This document shows, piece by piece, positions 1 through 8,399 of a DNA stretch of 64,000 nt (position 1 is the first letter of the stretch; each line of letters starts with the position of its first letter). Made by a program: the position numbers and the translations under genes. Below the pieces are notes generated by a model that saw only the letters and a list, made by a program, of their open reading frames with translations, had not been told where the DNA came from and did no database searches. This DNA is from Acetobacter orleanensis (GTDB lineage Bacteria > Pseudomonadota > Alphaproteobacteria > Acetobacterales > Acetobacteraceae), in the NCBI RefSeq assembly GCF_001581005.1, contig NZ_LHZV01000065.1, positions 1-64,000 of the forward strand, given 5' to 3'.

Positions 1-1
1 G

Positions 2-760
2 GTCTCCACAGCCCTGCCCGCCACTCATGCGCCAGCCCTGCTTGTGCCAGATACAGTGCCGCAGCCTTCGCGGACTTTGCGCAGTCAGCCCTCAGCAACA
101 TTGCTCCCACTGGGCGCTGTTCCGCCGCCGGGCCAGCGGATTGCACTGGCGGATGATGCCGCCTTCTCATTTCTATACGGCCATCTGGCTTTGTTCTGGC
201 GACAGGCCGGGGCGGAACTGGTGCCGTTTTCTCCGCTGGCGGATGAAGCGCCTGATCCATCCTGTGATGTCTGCTGGCTACCCGGAGGGTATCCAGAACT
301 GCATGCTGGCAGGCTGGCCGCCGCAGAGCAGTTTCGGCATGGTCTCGCCGCGTTTGCCAAAACCCGGCCTGTACACGGGGAATGCGGGGGCTTTATGGTG
401 CTGGGTGAGGCGCTGGAGGATGCTCAGGGCACCCGGCACCGAATGGCTGGTCTGCTGGGCCATGCCACGTCCTTCGCAAAGCGGAAGCTGAATCTGGGCT
501 ACCGGGAGGCCACGCTACTGGGCCCGTCCGTGCTTGGGCAGGCTGGCACCATTCTGCGCGGGCATGAATTTCATTACGCAACGGTGCTGGACGCCGGGGT
601 GGACGCTCCGCTGGCGCATTTGCGGGCAGGGGATGGTATGGACCTTGGCCCGTGCGGTGGACGTCGCGGGATTGTGTCCGGTTCATTTTTCCATGTGCTG
701 GCTTGTGGTGCTTCGGCCCCGCCCCCACATTCCCCCATGTCTCGTAGCGGGTCTGCCTGA
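2..760 (+). CDS. cobB: Cobyrinic acid a,c-diamide synthase, C-terminal part (5' end outside window)
   Basis: The frame is open from the first bases, so this is the last 252 residues of a longer protein; a GTG at 44 is internal. What remains is the class I glutamine amidotransferase half of a CobB/CbiA-type enzyme. It carries a WLPGGYPELHA segment, the nucleophile elbow HGECGGFMVLG with the catalytic cysteine, and a late GHEFHY histidine motif. The family uses glutamine and ATP to amidate the a and c side chains of (hydrogeno)cobyrinic acid in the cytoplasm. The ATP-binding half lies upstream of the window. The next gene starts 10 bases after the stop, with a GGAG ribosome site in the gap, and the following genes are cobO and cobQ, so this is part of a cobalamin operon. 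CobQ has a similar amidotransferase domain, but a separate complete cobQ lies downstream. Confidence 0.88.
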   Translation, partial: VSTALPATHAPALLVPDTVPQPSRTLRSQPSATLLPLGAVPPPGQRIALADDAAFSFLYGHLALFWRQAGAELVPFSPLADEAPDPSCDVCWLPGGYPELHAGRLAAAEQFRHGLAAFAKTRPVHGECGGFMVLGEALEDAQGTRHRMAGLLGHATSFAKRKLNLGYREATLLGPSVLGQAGTILRGHEFHYATVLDAGVDAPLAHLRAGDGMDLGPCGGRRGIVSGSFFHVLACGASAPPPHSPMSRSGSA

Positions 761-770
761 GGAGAGAAAC

Positions 771-1478
771 ATGGCGCAGTCTTTCCCTGTTTTGTTAGTG
801 CGCCACGCACCCGTTATGGTGCCGGACGGTGTGTGTTATGGGCGGCAGGATGTCGCCCTGCGTCCGGGGTGGGAAGGGGTGACGTCCGGGCTGGCCGTTC
901 TGGCGCAGGGTGCGGTCTGCCGGGTGCTCTATACGTCTCCCGCCGCACGATGCCAGCAGATGGCCCGCAAACTTGCCGCCTCCGCAGGGATGGAGTTGCG
1001 GGTTGATGCGCGGCTGGCGGAAATGGATTTTGGGGAATGGGAAGGCCAGCCATGGCACGAGATTGACCGTGGCCTGCTGGATGCATGGGCAGCAGACCCG
1101 GAAGGCTTTGTGCCACCGGGTGGGGAGAGTGGTCGTGCATTGTGCCGTCGTGTTCTGGCGTTCTGGCAGGATGTGCAGCAGGAACGCACACCGGTCTGTG
1201 TGCTCTCCCACGGTGGTCCGCTGCGGGTACTGAGCGCGCTAGCGGCTGGCACGCCACCCGCTTTGCTGGCTCCATCCATGCCGCAGGGCTTTGCCAGATT
1301 GTTTATGGTCAATGCGTCCACGGGCCTCCTGCCCGAAGTACCGGATGGTGCCGAGCCTGTGGCCAAAGTTCAGTCCGGCATTGTACCGCTCTGGACAACG
1401 ACGCATGAGGCTCGCCTGACACAGGCTGAAGCCAGCAGTGCATTTGCAAAACCCGATACAGGATCAGCCCTCTCATGA
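771..1478 (+). CDS. Histidine phosphatase family protein, probable alpha-ribazole phosphatase type
   Basis: A 235-residue protein starting at an ATG preceded by GGAGAG; the frame is open further upstream, but that part overlaps cobB. The N-terminal LLVRHAPV motif (His12) is the phospho-accepting histidine of the phosphoglycerate-mutase-like superfamily. EMDFGEWEG follows near residue 85, and LSHGGPLRV near residue 145 supplies the second catalytic histidine. In cobalamin loci such proteins usually remove phosphate from alpha-ribazole phosphate or adenosylcobalamin phosphate. The stop overlaps the cobO start by four bases (ATGA), indicating translational coupling. The exact substrate is inferred from position. 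The name CobC is avoided because it also denotes the aminotransferase-like decarboxylase found elsewhere in this window. Confidence 0.82.
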   Translation: MAQSFPVLLVRHAPVMVPDGVCYGRQDVALRPGWEGVTSGLAVLAQGAVCRVLYTSPAARCQQMARKLAASAGMELRVDARLAEMDFGEWEGQPWHEIDRGLLDAWAADPEGFVPPGGESGRALCRRVLAFWQDVQQERTPVCVLSHGGPLRVLSALAAGTPPALLAPSMPQGFARLFMVNASTGLLPEVPDGAEPVAKVQSGIVPLWTTTHEARLTQAEASSAFAKPDTGSALS

Positions 1479-2101
1479 CGTCTGCCGTGCCACCCTCTCC
1501 AGAAAGTGAAGCCGCTCGCCATCGCGAGAAAATGCAGAAGCGCAAAGCCGTGCAGGATCAGGAAGTGGCTGGCAAGCAGATCGAAAAGGGCCTGCTGATG
1601 GTTCATACCGGGCCGGGTAAGGGTAAATCGACCGCTGCCTTCGGTCTAGCTTTGCGCACAGTGGGTTACGGCCGCCGCGTGGTGGTGGTGCAGTTTATTA
1701 AAGGCGCGTGGGACACGGGTGAACGGCGCGCGCTGGAACGGTTTGGAGACCTTGTGGCGTTCCACGCTCTGGGCGAGGGCTTTACATGGGAAACACAGGA
1801 CCGCGCACGGGACATCGCCGCTTGCCAGCAGGCATGGGCCGTAGCGAAAGAGGCGCTTTCCCGCCCGGATGTTGCGCTTGTGGTGCTGGATGAATTGAAT
1901 ATTGCTCTGCGATATGATTATCTGCCGTTGTCCGACGTGCTGGCGGCTTTTACAGCGCGCCCGCCCGGCCAGCATGTGGTGGTGACAGGCCGAAACGCCA
2001 AACCGGAGTTGATTGAGGCGGCGGATCTGGTCACGGAAATGGCTCTGGTCAAACATCATTTTCGGGATGGTGTGCGGGCGCAGCAGGGCGTGGAGTTTTG
2101 A
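1475..2101 (+). CDS. cobO: Corrinoid adenosyltransferase (cob(I)yrinic acid a,c-diamide adenosyltransferase)
   Basis: A 208-residue protein with a P-loop, GPGKGKST, at residues 46-53, followed by the CobO/BtuR pattern: [11 protein letters not shown], then [15 protein letters not shown], then VVVTGRNA. This family transfers the 5'-deoxyadenosyl group from ATP to reduced cobalt in corrinoids. The length matches the family's usual 190-210 residues. The N-terminal 35 residues are charged and polar, as is common in CobO. Its start overlaps the preceding phosphatase stop by four bases, and its stop overlaps the proposed TTG start of cobQ, so the three are probably translated from one message. Confidence 0.93.
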   Translation: MTSAVPPSPESEAARHREKMQKRKAVQDQEVAGKQIEKGLLMVHTGPGKGKSTAAFGLALRTVGYGRRVVVVQFIKGAWDTGERRALERFGDLVAFHALGEGFTWETQDRARDIAACQQAWAVAKEALSRPDVALVVLDELNIALRYDYLPLSDVLAAFTARPPGQHVVVTGRNAKPELIEAADLVTEMALVKHHFRDGVRAQQGVEF

Positions 2102-3780
2102 GCGCACGTGTTCTCATGGTGCAGGGAACAGGCTCAAGTGTCGGCAAATCAACTCTGGTTGCGGGTCTGGCGCGGGCTTTTACCCGGCGCGGCCTGCGCG
2201 TGCGGCCTTTTAAGCCGCAAAATATGTCCAATAATGCGGCTGTTACCGCAGATGGCGGAGAAATAGGCCGCGCACAGGCGCTTCAGGCCCGGGCCTGTGG
2301 TGTGCGCCCTACTGTGGATATGAATCCGGTTCTGCTCAAGCCTCAAGGCGAGACTGGCGCACAGCTTGTTGTGCGCGGGCAGGTGCGCAGCAGCTTAGGT
2401 GCACGGGATTATCAGAATCGCAAGGACACGCTTCTCCCCGTTGTGGTCGAAAGTTTTCAAAATCTGGCGGCACAGGCGGATATTGTTCTGGTGGAGGGGG
2501 CTGGCTCAGCGTCTGAAGTCAATCTCCGCGCGCGGGACATCGCCAATATGGGCTTTGCGGAAGCTGTCAACGCACCAGTTGTTCTGGTAGGCGATATTGA
2601 TCGCGGTGGAGTTATTGCCAGTCTGGTTGGCACACAGGTTGTGCTGCCCCCGGAGGATTCTGCCCGTATAAAAGGTTTTATTGTCAATAAAATGCGTGGT
2701 GATCTCTCCCTGTTTCATGATGGAATGGATTTTATCGCGCAGCGCACTGGCTGGGCGGCTCTCGGTCTGGTGCCGGACCTCCCATCTGTCCGCACACTTC
2801 CTGCGGAAGACGCCGCCGACCTGCTGACCAATCTGAAAGCAGCCAGTGCAGCGCGTCCGGTTGCGCGTTCCGCACCCAGTCCAGCCGCAGCCCGCTGCGT
2901 GGTTTCCTCAGTTGGGAACGCAGAAGAGCCTTACACAGCCTCTTCCAACGCAACGCCTGTGTACAGTCCTGTGCATAACGGGGGTAAGAGGCCAGAAAGC
3001 CCCTTGCGCATCGCTGTGCCACTCCTACCAATGATTGCAAATTTTGACGATCTGGACCCGCTCTGTTCAGAGCCGGGTGTGCTGATCCTTCCCGTGCCGT
3101 GCGGAGAACGTCTGCCGGAGTGTGATCTTGTCCTGCTTCCCGGCTCCAAAGCCACACTGACGGACCTCGCAACCCTCCGGGCAGAAGGTTGGGCGGACGC
3201 CATAAGGGTGCATGTCGCCCACGGCGGGCATGTGATGGGGATATGCGGAGGCTATCAGATGCTGGGTCAGAGCGTTGCGGATCCGCACGGCACGGAAGGG
3301 CCATCCGGCACTGCCCCCGGCCTCGGTCTGCTAGCCGTGGAGACCGTGCTGAGCGCGACGAAGCACCTTCAGGACATCTCCGGCACACTTGCAGGCACGG
3401 ACCTTCCAGTTTCTGGCTATGAAATCCATACAGGCCACACCACCGGCCATGACCGCAGCCGCCCGCTGCTGGTTCTGAACGGGGTCGGAGAGGGCGCGGG
3501 TTCCACCTCGGGTCAGGTTTATGGCACGTATCTGCACGGTATTTTCGGGCATCGTGCGGCCCGCATGGCCCTGTTGGCCCGCGCTGGCGGGGCGGCGTTT
3601 CGGCCCGGCGGCGTCTGGTATCAGGCTAGTCTGCCCGAGCATCATGATACACACGTGGAGCAGGCGCTTGACAGGCTTGCCGACCATCTGGAAGCCCATA
3701 TTAATCTGGATGTGCTACTCTCCCTTGCAACCGTGCCCGACTATAAGAGGCTGTTTCAAAAATCTCCAAGGTCAGTCTGA
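2098..3780 (+). CDS. cobQ: Cobyric acid synthase
   Basis: A 560-residue enzyme that amidates the remaining corrin side chains (b, d, e, g) using glutamine and ATP. The dethiobiotin-synthetase-like ATP domain starts with [12 protein letters not shown], and [12 protein letters not shown] follows. The amidotransferase domain begins near residue 303, with catalytic Cys383 in [11 protein letters not shown] and a late YLHGIF histidine motif. The TTG at 2098 overlaps the cobO stop and places the conserved MVQGTG at the usual distance. An ATG at 2116 is the alternative and would leave almost no residues before the P-loop. The protein is longer than the usual roughly 480-510 residues, because about 50 Ala/Pro/Ser-rich residues (about 252-302) join the two domains. 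The last residues, after DYKRL, look foreign (see findings). Confidence 0.93.
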   Translation: MSARVLMVQGTGSSVGKSTLVAGLARAFTRRGLRVRPFKPQNMSNNAAVTADGGEIGRAQALQARACGVRPTVDMNPVLLKPQGETGAQLVVRGQVRSSLGARDYQNRKDTLLPVVVESFQNLAAQADIVLVEGAGSASEVNLRARDIANMGFAEAVNAPVVLVGDIDRGGVIASLVGTQVVLPPEDSARIKGFIVNKMRGDLSLFHDGMDFIAQRTGWAALGLVPDLPSVRTLPAEDAADLLTNLKAASAARPVARSAPSPAAARCVVSSVGNAEEPYTASSNATPVYSPVHNGGKRPESPLRIAVPLLPMIANFDDLDPLCSEPGVLILPVPCGERLPECDLVLLPGSKATLTDLATLRAEGWADAIRVHVAHGGHVMGICGGYQMLGQSVADPHGTEGPSGTAPGLGLLAVETVLSATKHLQDISGTLAGTDLPVSGYEIHTGHTTGHDRSRPLLVLNGVGEGAGSTSGQVYGTYLHGIFGHRAARMALLARAGGAAFRPGGVWYQASLPEHHDTHVEQALDRLADHLEAHINLDVLLSLATVPDYKRLFQKSPRSV

Positions 3781-4124
3781 CAAATCTTTGCCTGTCGGAA
3801 TATGGTGCTTTTTTGCCCTATGCCACAGTATCGCGGCTGTAAGACCGCTCGTGCAGTATCAATCTCCTGCCAGTCGTCATCTTGCGTGTCGTCAGTTCTG
3901 AACTGTTGTCGTAGTGCTCAAGGCTGATGTATCTGGAAAAAGCGATCTTGTTACAACAATTTGCGCCACACAGAGGTTTTTCGTCAGGCAATGGCGAGAT
4001 GCAATGACGCGGCCAGAGCATAAAAAAATGCGACCTCTCGTGGAGAGAGGTCGCATTTCAGAGGATAACGGGTAACACGCCTGTCCGCCCGTATGCAGGT
4101 TTCAGGCGTGTCTGTCTCCGGGTT
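3781..4124. other. Gap between cobQ and mscS
   Basis: No convincing gene. An open frame of 67 codons on the reverse strand has no recognisable content. The left edge (about 3748-3775) resembles the end of an insertion sequence and runs into the cobQ stop. The right part holds the mscS terminator. Confidence 0.5.
4026..4058 (-). terminator. Rho-independent terminator of the mscS-like gene
   Basis: A perfect 14-bp inverted repeat (4026-4039 with 4045-4058) around a five-base loop. On the reverse strand it is followed by a run of T (the A run at 4022-4028). It lies 67 bases beyond the mscS stop. Confidence 0.88.
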
Positions 4125-4943
4125 TCAGGGTGCTGACGCTGCGCGGGTGTTTGTGCCCAGACGATAGCCTTCACGCTTCAGAACCTGAATCGCCACTTCT
4201 GAATATTGCCCAGTCAGCGGTGTGACATTGGCAGGCGCACACCAGAAGCTGAGTGTAACGGCAATATTAGCTGGCTGCGGTAGGAAGCCAACAGACGGAG
4301 CCGGAGTTTTCAGAACCAGCGCATCATTTTCAACCGTGCTGAGCAGTAGGGCACGGGCTTTATCAAGATCATCATTATAATCAATCAGCAGCGTGACAGA
4401 GGTCTGAAGCTGGGTAGACTGAGAACTATTCACCACAATGTTGTTGGAAAGTGTGCCATTGGGCACATAAACCATCTCATTTTTTGCATCCCGCAGAATG
4501 GTGCGGAACATCTCGATGGATTCCACGGTGCCCGCGCTGCCACCAGCCACAATGGAATCACCCACCTTGAAGGGGCGGAACAGCAGGATCAGAACGCCAC
4601 CGGCAAAGTTGGCAAGGCTTCCCTGCAACGCCATGCCCACGGCCAGACCCGCAGCACCTAGCACGGCCACGAAAGACGTCGTGGCAATTCCGACCATGGA
4701 GGCTACGCTGATCAGCAGCAGTGCCTTCATCAACAGGCCCGCAACACTCAGCAGAAAGCCCTGCAATGTCGGTTCAATATGGCTTGCCATCATCATACGG
4801 CCCATGGCGTGGGTGACCATGTTGATAATTTTCCAGCCAACCAGCAGCACAATAAGCGCGAGCACAACCTGCCCCGTGTAACTTAATACTGTCGGGAGCC
4901 AAGTGTTAAGCTGAAGCCACAATGAATTAACCTGATGTTCCAT
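4125..4943 (-). CDS. mscS: Small-conductance mechanosensitive channel, MscS family
   Basis: A 272-residue inner-membrane protein, close to the size of the minimal MscS. Predicted membrane helices lie at about 20-42, 61-85 and 90-122. The third carries the Gly/Ala-rich pore-lining pattern (VLGAAGLAVGMALQGSLANF) typical of MscS TM3. It is followed by FRPFKVGD and the beta domain with VPNG. Such channels open when membrane tension rises and release small solutes during hypo-osmotic shock. The gene stands alone on the reverse strand, with its own downstream terminator. The start is the ATG giving MEHQVNSL; no nearer alternative is better. Confidence 0.92.
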   Translation of the reverse strand: MEHQVNSLWLQLNTWLPTVLSYTGQVVLALIVLLVGWKIINMVTHAMGRMMMASHIEPTLQGFLLSVAGLLMKALLLISVASMVGIATTSFVAVLGAAGLAVGMALQGSLANFAGGVLILLFRPFKVGDSIVAGGSAGTVESIEMFRTILRDAKNEMVYVPNGTLSNNIVVNSSQSTQLQTSVTLLIDYNDDLDKARALLLSTVENDALVLKTPAPSVGFLPQPANIAVTLSFWCAPANVTPLTGQYSEVAIQVLKREGYRLGTNTRAASAP

Positions 4944-5156
4944 AATCGTTCCTGAATGATTTGTTCATAACGCGCGTGCCTTGGCGCACTTCCCTTCTTA
5001 GTCCTATGTATTCTGGGTAATTTCAAGGCGAGATATGGGGATAGTTTTTCTGGAGAGACCGGCTGGCGCGCCCAAGACTTCGAGAAAGTCGGGTTTCGTT
5101 TTTTTAACGACTAAAGTGATAGGCTTCAGGAAGACCTGAGTTAGTCTGACCTTTGT

Positions 5157-5235
5157 TTATACACTGGACAGATAGCCAGTTTCGTAACGGTCAAAATGAT
5201 GCGACCAGTCACGAAGCGTTTATTGAGGCCACTCT
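5157..5235 (-). pseudogene. Possible IS5-type transposase C-terminal remnant
   Basis: Read on the reverse strand, about 19 residues resemble the Asp-Trp ... Arg-Tyr-(Asp/Glu)-x-x-x-x-Tyr-Leu-Ser tail seen at the C-terminus of many IS5-family transposases. A stop codon precedes the stretch and another ends it. Nothing else of a transposase is present and no terminal repeats were found. This is resemblance only. Confidence 0.25.
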
Positions 5236-5255
5236 GTTTTTTCGTCCAGTTCAAT

Positions 5256-5292
5256 AAAAAAGGCGCGGCCTTTGGCAGGACACGCCTTTTTT
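5256..5292 (-). terminator. Rho-independent terminator after the MFS gene
   Basis: Ten-base arms (about 5256-5265 and 5283-5292) enclose a loop of about 17 bases. On the reverse strand the hairpin ends in a T run. It sits 20 bases past the MFS stop and closes the porin-pdc-MFS run. Confidence 0.8.
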
Positions 5293-5311
5293 AAATCAGA
5301 TGAGCAGAAAA

Positions 5312-6598
5312 TTATTTCTGCACAGCCCAGCCTGTCTCACGCAGGCGGAAGGACAGAAGGATGGCCACGACAATGCCAATGACCAGCGGGAGGAAGGCCC
5401 GGTGGAAGACGGTCATTGTGTCACCGCCGCCACCCATCAGGGCAGATACCATGGGGGAGAGAATACCCGTCGTGCCAAACACAAGGAAGTTCATCACACC
5501 TGCGGCTGTCCCTTTGACTTCCGGCGGGTTGACTTCCTTCATGGAAGAAAACGGGATCATCGCGGCACCAGACGCAATGCCCATCACCAGTGCGACAGAA
5601 TAACGCGGCATGACACCCACCGGCACATACAGTGCGCAGAGAGAAGCGGCCAGCAGCACAACCGCGCCGCCAATCAGCACTGGTTTGCGGCGGCCGATCT
5701 TGTCGGAAATCCAGCCCAACAACGGGCAGCCAATCACCCAGCCAATCGGCACCATGGAAACGTCGGACGCAGCGAACGCCATGGAGACATGCTCACCCTT
5801 GTTGAGCATGGATGCGCCCCAGCCCAGTGCGCCAATGGTTGTTGGCACAAACAGCAGGCCACCAATAATCCCGGCATACCAGCTTTGCGGGTTTCCAAAA
5901 ATGATCTTGAAGGGTTTTAGCAGGTTTTCAGCAGAGAGGTGTCCATGGTGCGCCGCGCTATCTCCGGAATCCCGCGGCATGACAAACCATGTGGCGATGG
6001 CCAGTGTCACACCAATCACACCAAAGCCCAGCCACACGGTCTGCCACGGCAGGTGGAAGGAACCGGCAGGGTCAATCAGAATACGGGTCGGTTTGGAGCC
6101 AAAAGCAGCCCCGGCCATACCAAGGCACTGGGTCAGCCCCACAAACAGCGCCAGCGTACGGGCAGGCAGATACCGCGCGGCAACGTAGGAGGAGCCCACA
6201 AAAGCGCAGATGGCTCCCAACGCCTGAATGACATACCCGCCGAGCCCAGCGGCCACACTCCCTTGTGCAAAAATCAGGCAGCCAACACTGGTAATGGCAA
6301 TACCCACCGGCATGGTGGCATGTGCGCCGTAACGGTCCAGCAGAACACCCACGGCGAGTGCCGCCAGCGCATAAACAATGTAGTAAGAGGCAATCATCAG
6401 GCCGAGATGGCTGTTGCCCCAAGCCTGCGTCAGTTCATCCTGCATAATGCCGGGGGCAGAGCGGATGGCATACTGGTAGAAATAGAACAGGGCGCAAAGA
6501 AACCACGCCAGCACATAAAGTGGCTGTATTTTTTGCGGCTGGCCTGCCGACGCGCTTTGCGACTGCGGGGCCGCGCTGGGTCTGTTGGAAGCCGACAT
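5312..6598 (-). CDS. Major facilitator superfamily transporter
   Basis: A 428-residue inner-membrane protein with about twelve hydrophobic segments. It has the MFS loop signature GVLLDRYGAH between TM2 and TM3 and a second-half equivalent GWISDKIGRRKP. The first 25 residues are polar (Ser/Gln-rich) and cytoplasmic. The segment YQYAIRSAPGIM in TM1 resembles carboxylate- or anion-type MFS carriers, but the substrate cannot be read from sequence. It lies 69 bases downstream of pdc on the same strand with no terminator between them, so it is probably co-transcribed. A role in moving a pyruvate-related acid is an inference from that neighbourhood. Confidence 0.85.
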   Translation of the reverse strand: MSASNRPSAAPQSQSASAGQPQKIQPLYVLAWFLCALFYFYQYAIRSAPGIMQDELTQAWGNSHLGLMIASYYIVYALAALAVGVLLDRYGAHATMPVGIAITSVGCLIFAQGSVAAGLGGYVIQALGAICAFVGSSYVAARYLPARTLALFVGLTQCLGMAGAAFGSKPTRILIDPAGSFHLPWQTVWLGFGVIGVTLAIATWFVMPRDSGDSAAHHGHLSAENLLKPFKIIFGNPQSWYAGIIGGLLFVPTTIGALGWGASMLNKGEHVSMAFAASDVSMVPIGWVIGCPLLGWISDKIGRRKPVLIGGAVVLLAASLCALYVPVGVMPRYSVALVMGIASGAAMIPFSSMKEVNPPEVKGTAAGVMNFLVFGTTGILSPMVSALMGGGGDTMTVFHRAFLPLVIGIVVAILLSFRLRETGWAVQK

Positions 6599-6667
6599 TG
6601 AAAATCGCTTTTCAAAAAAGTGCCGGCTACACCCCTTCTTTAGAGGGGCGTAGCCATGCAGGTTGAC

Positions 6668-8359
6668 TTATTTTGCAGGCGGACGGCCGTTTGCTGTGGC
6701 CACATGGCGGCCCCATGAAATCAGCTCGGACGTGCAGTCATCACGCGGAATCACGCATTCGATCAGGGTCGGGCCTTCCTTGTTGTCCAGCGCGACCTTT
6801 ACCGCATCAGCCAGTTCCCCCGCTGTTTTTGCGCGCAAGCCAATGCCTTTGCCATCTTCAGCGTTAAAGGTGTTGATGATGTTGGCGTAATCCCAGTTTT
6901 TGATGTTGTTGTACGGACCATCATGAATTTCAACTTCGATGGTGTACCCAGCGTTGTTGATCAGGAAGATGATAACCGGCAGTTTGCGGCGGATCATCTG
7001 CGCCACTTCCTGCGCGGTGAGCTGGAAGGAACCATCACCTACCATCAGAATGGTGCGGCGTTCCGGAGCACCCACGGCGTAACCAAAGGCTGCCGGAACG
7101 GACCAGCCAATATGGCCCCACTGCATTTCCAGTTCCACGCGGGCACCATGTGGCAGATTTGTCCGCATGACGTTAAACCAGCTATCCCCGGTTTCACCCA
7201 GAATGGTCGTGTCTGATGTTACAAGGCTCTGCAACGTCTGCTGGATGTCCGCGCGGGTCAGAACGTCATCACCGCTGCCGGTGGTTTCCACCGTTCTTTC
7301 GGTGTGGACGCGCTTATACTGAACCAGCGTGGAGTCTTTTTTAGGCTTGTTCTGGAAATAGGTTGCCAGACCTTCCAGCAGTTCCTTCAGATGGATATTA
7401 TCAAAGGAATAACCAGCAACTTTAGAGATATTCTTGTCCAGAACAGCGACGTTCGGGCCTTTGGGCCAAGCTGTCCAGCCTTCGGTGGAGTAGTCGTTAA
7501 AAATGGGAGCCAGCGCAATGATGCTGTCCGTCCAGTTGAAGATTTCATTCACACCCGGTGTGGAGGCGCTGCCCCAATAGGTGCCCACATAAGCGGGGTG
7601 ATCTTCCGGGAAGAAGCTTTTGGCAGCAGCCATGGTCGCCACAACACAGCCCAGAGCGTCAGCCAGTTTGACAGCAGCTTCTTCCGCGCCAGCAGCGCGC
7701 AGGCGGCTGCCGACCAGAATGGCGGGCTTTTCGTGCTTTTCAATGAACTCCGCAACAGCTTTTACGGCTGCATCCAGCGTGTCCTTGTCGGAAGCCGGAG
7801 CATCCACAACAGCACTGATGGGGCCGGGTGCGGCACAGGGTTGTGCGGACACGTTGCAGGCAATTTCAATATAAGCCGGTTTTTTCTCACGCAGAGCGGT
7901 GCGGATGGCGTGATCAATTTTTTCCGGCGCATCCTCAGCGGATGTGATGGAAACGGCAGCGCAGGTCAGCTTTTCAGCAATCTGGAGCTGGTAGGAATAA
8001 TCCGTCGTGCCAATGGTATGGTGCAGGATGTGCCCGCTACCATGGTCATTGGAGTTCGGTGCACCGGAAATCAGGATAACCGGCAGGTTTTCCGCATAAG
8101 CGCCGCCAATGGCGTTCAGGGCGGACAGTGCGCCAACGCTAAAGGTCACAACCGCAGCGCCCGCACCGTTTGCGCGGGCATAGCCTTCGGCAGAGAAGCC
8201 GCAGTTCAGCTCGTTACAGCAGTAAACCTGCTCACAGTCTTTATTCATCAGAAGCTGGTCGAGCAGAACAAGGTTATAATCCCCTGCCACTGCAAAATGA
8301 TGCTTCAGACCAATCTGGGCAAGACGCTCAGCAAGATAAGTGCCAACTGTATAAGACAT
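6668..8359 (-). CDS. pdc: Pyruvate decarboxylase
   Basis: A 563-residue thiamine-diphosphate enzyme converting pyruvate to acetaldehyde and CO2 in the cytoplasm. In acetic acid bacteria it is used for lactate and pyruvate catabolism, with acetaldehyde then oxidised to acetate. The catalytic residues fall at the classical Zymomonas positions: Asp27 (AGDYN), Glu50 (CCNELNCGF) and the His113-His114 pair (ILHHTIG). The cofactor motif [10 protein letters not shown] ... INNAGYTIE is near residues 440-470. The frame is open upstream to 8497. The ATG at 8359 was chosen because AAGGAG precedes it and the protein then begins [13 protein letters not shown], the usual N-terminus. The porin gene ends 40 bases upstream on the same strand. 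Bacterial pdc is rare outside Zymomonas, Zymobacter and acetic acid bacteria, so it is the best taxonomic marker here. Confidence 0.97.
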   Translation of the reverse strand: MSYTVGTYLAERLAQIGLKHHFAVAGDYNLVLLDQLLMNKDCEQVYCCNELNCGFSAEGYARANGAGAAVVTFSVGALSALNAIGGAYAENLPVILISGAPNSNDHGSGHILHHTIGTTDYSYQLQIAEKLTCAAVSITSAEDAPEKIDHAIRTALREKKPAYIEIACNVSAQPCAAPGPISAVVDAPASDKDTLDAAVKAVAEFIEKHEKPAILVGSRLRAAGAEEAAVKLADALGCVVATMAAAKSFFPEDHPAYVGTYWGSASTPGVNEIFNWTDSIIALAPIFNDYSTEGWTAWPKGPNVAVLDKNISKVAGYSFDNIHLKELLEGLATYFQNKPKKDSTLVQYKRVHTERTVETTGSGDDVLTRADIQQTLQSLVTSDTTILGETGDSWFNVMRTNLPHGARVELEMQWGHIGWSVPAAFGYAVGAPERRTILMVGDGSFQLTAQEVAQMIRRKLPVIIFLINNAGYTIEVEIHDGPYNNIKNWDYANIINTFNAEDGKGIGLRAKTAGELADAVKVALDNKEGPTLIECVIPRDDCTSELISWGRHVATANGRPPAK

Positions 8360-8399
8360 CGAGTTCTCTCTCCTTTGGCGAGTATTTTGCAATTCCAGA

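Larger units (their letters stand above)
4944..5311. other. Gap between MFS transporter and mscS
   Basis: Contains the promoter side of mscS, a short possible transposase-end remnant (5157-5235, reverse strand) and the terminator of the MFS gene. No intact gene is visible. Confidence 0.5.

Noticed and set aside
3818-4021. 67-codon reverse frame between cobQ and mscS
   Set aside because: Its composition is not protein-like and no start signal is visible; it may be IS debris but no match could be argued.
5300-6601. Forward frames over the MFS gene
   Set aside because: Histidine/Asn-rich shadows of the reverse-strand transporter.
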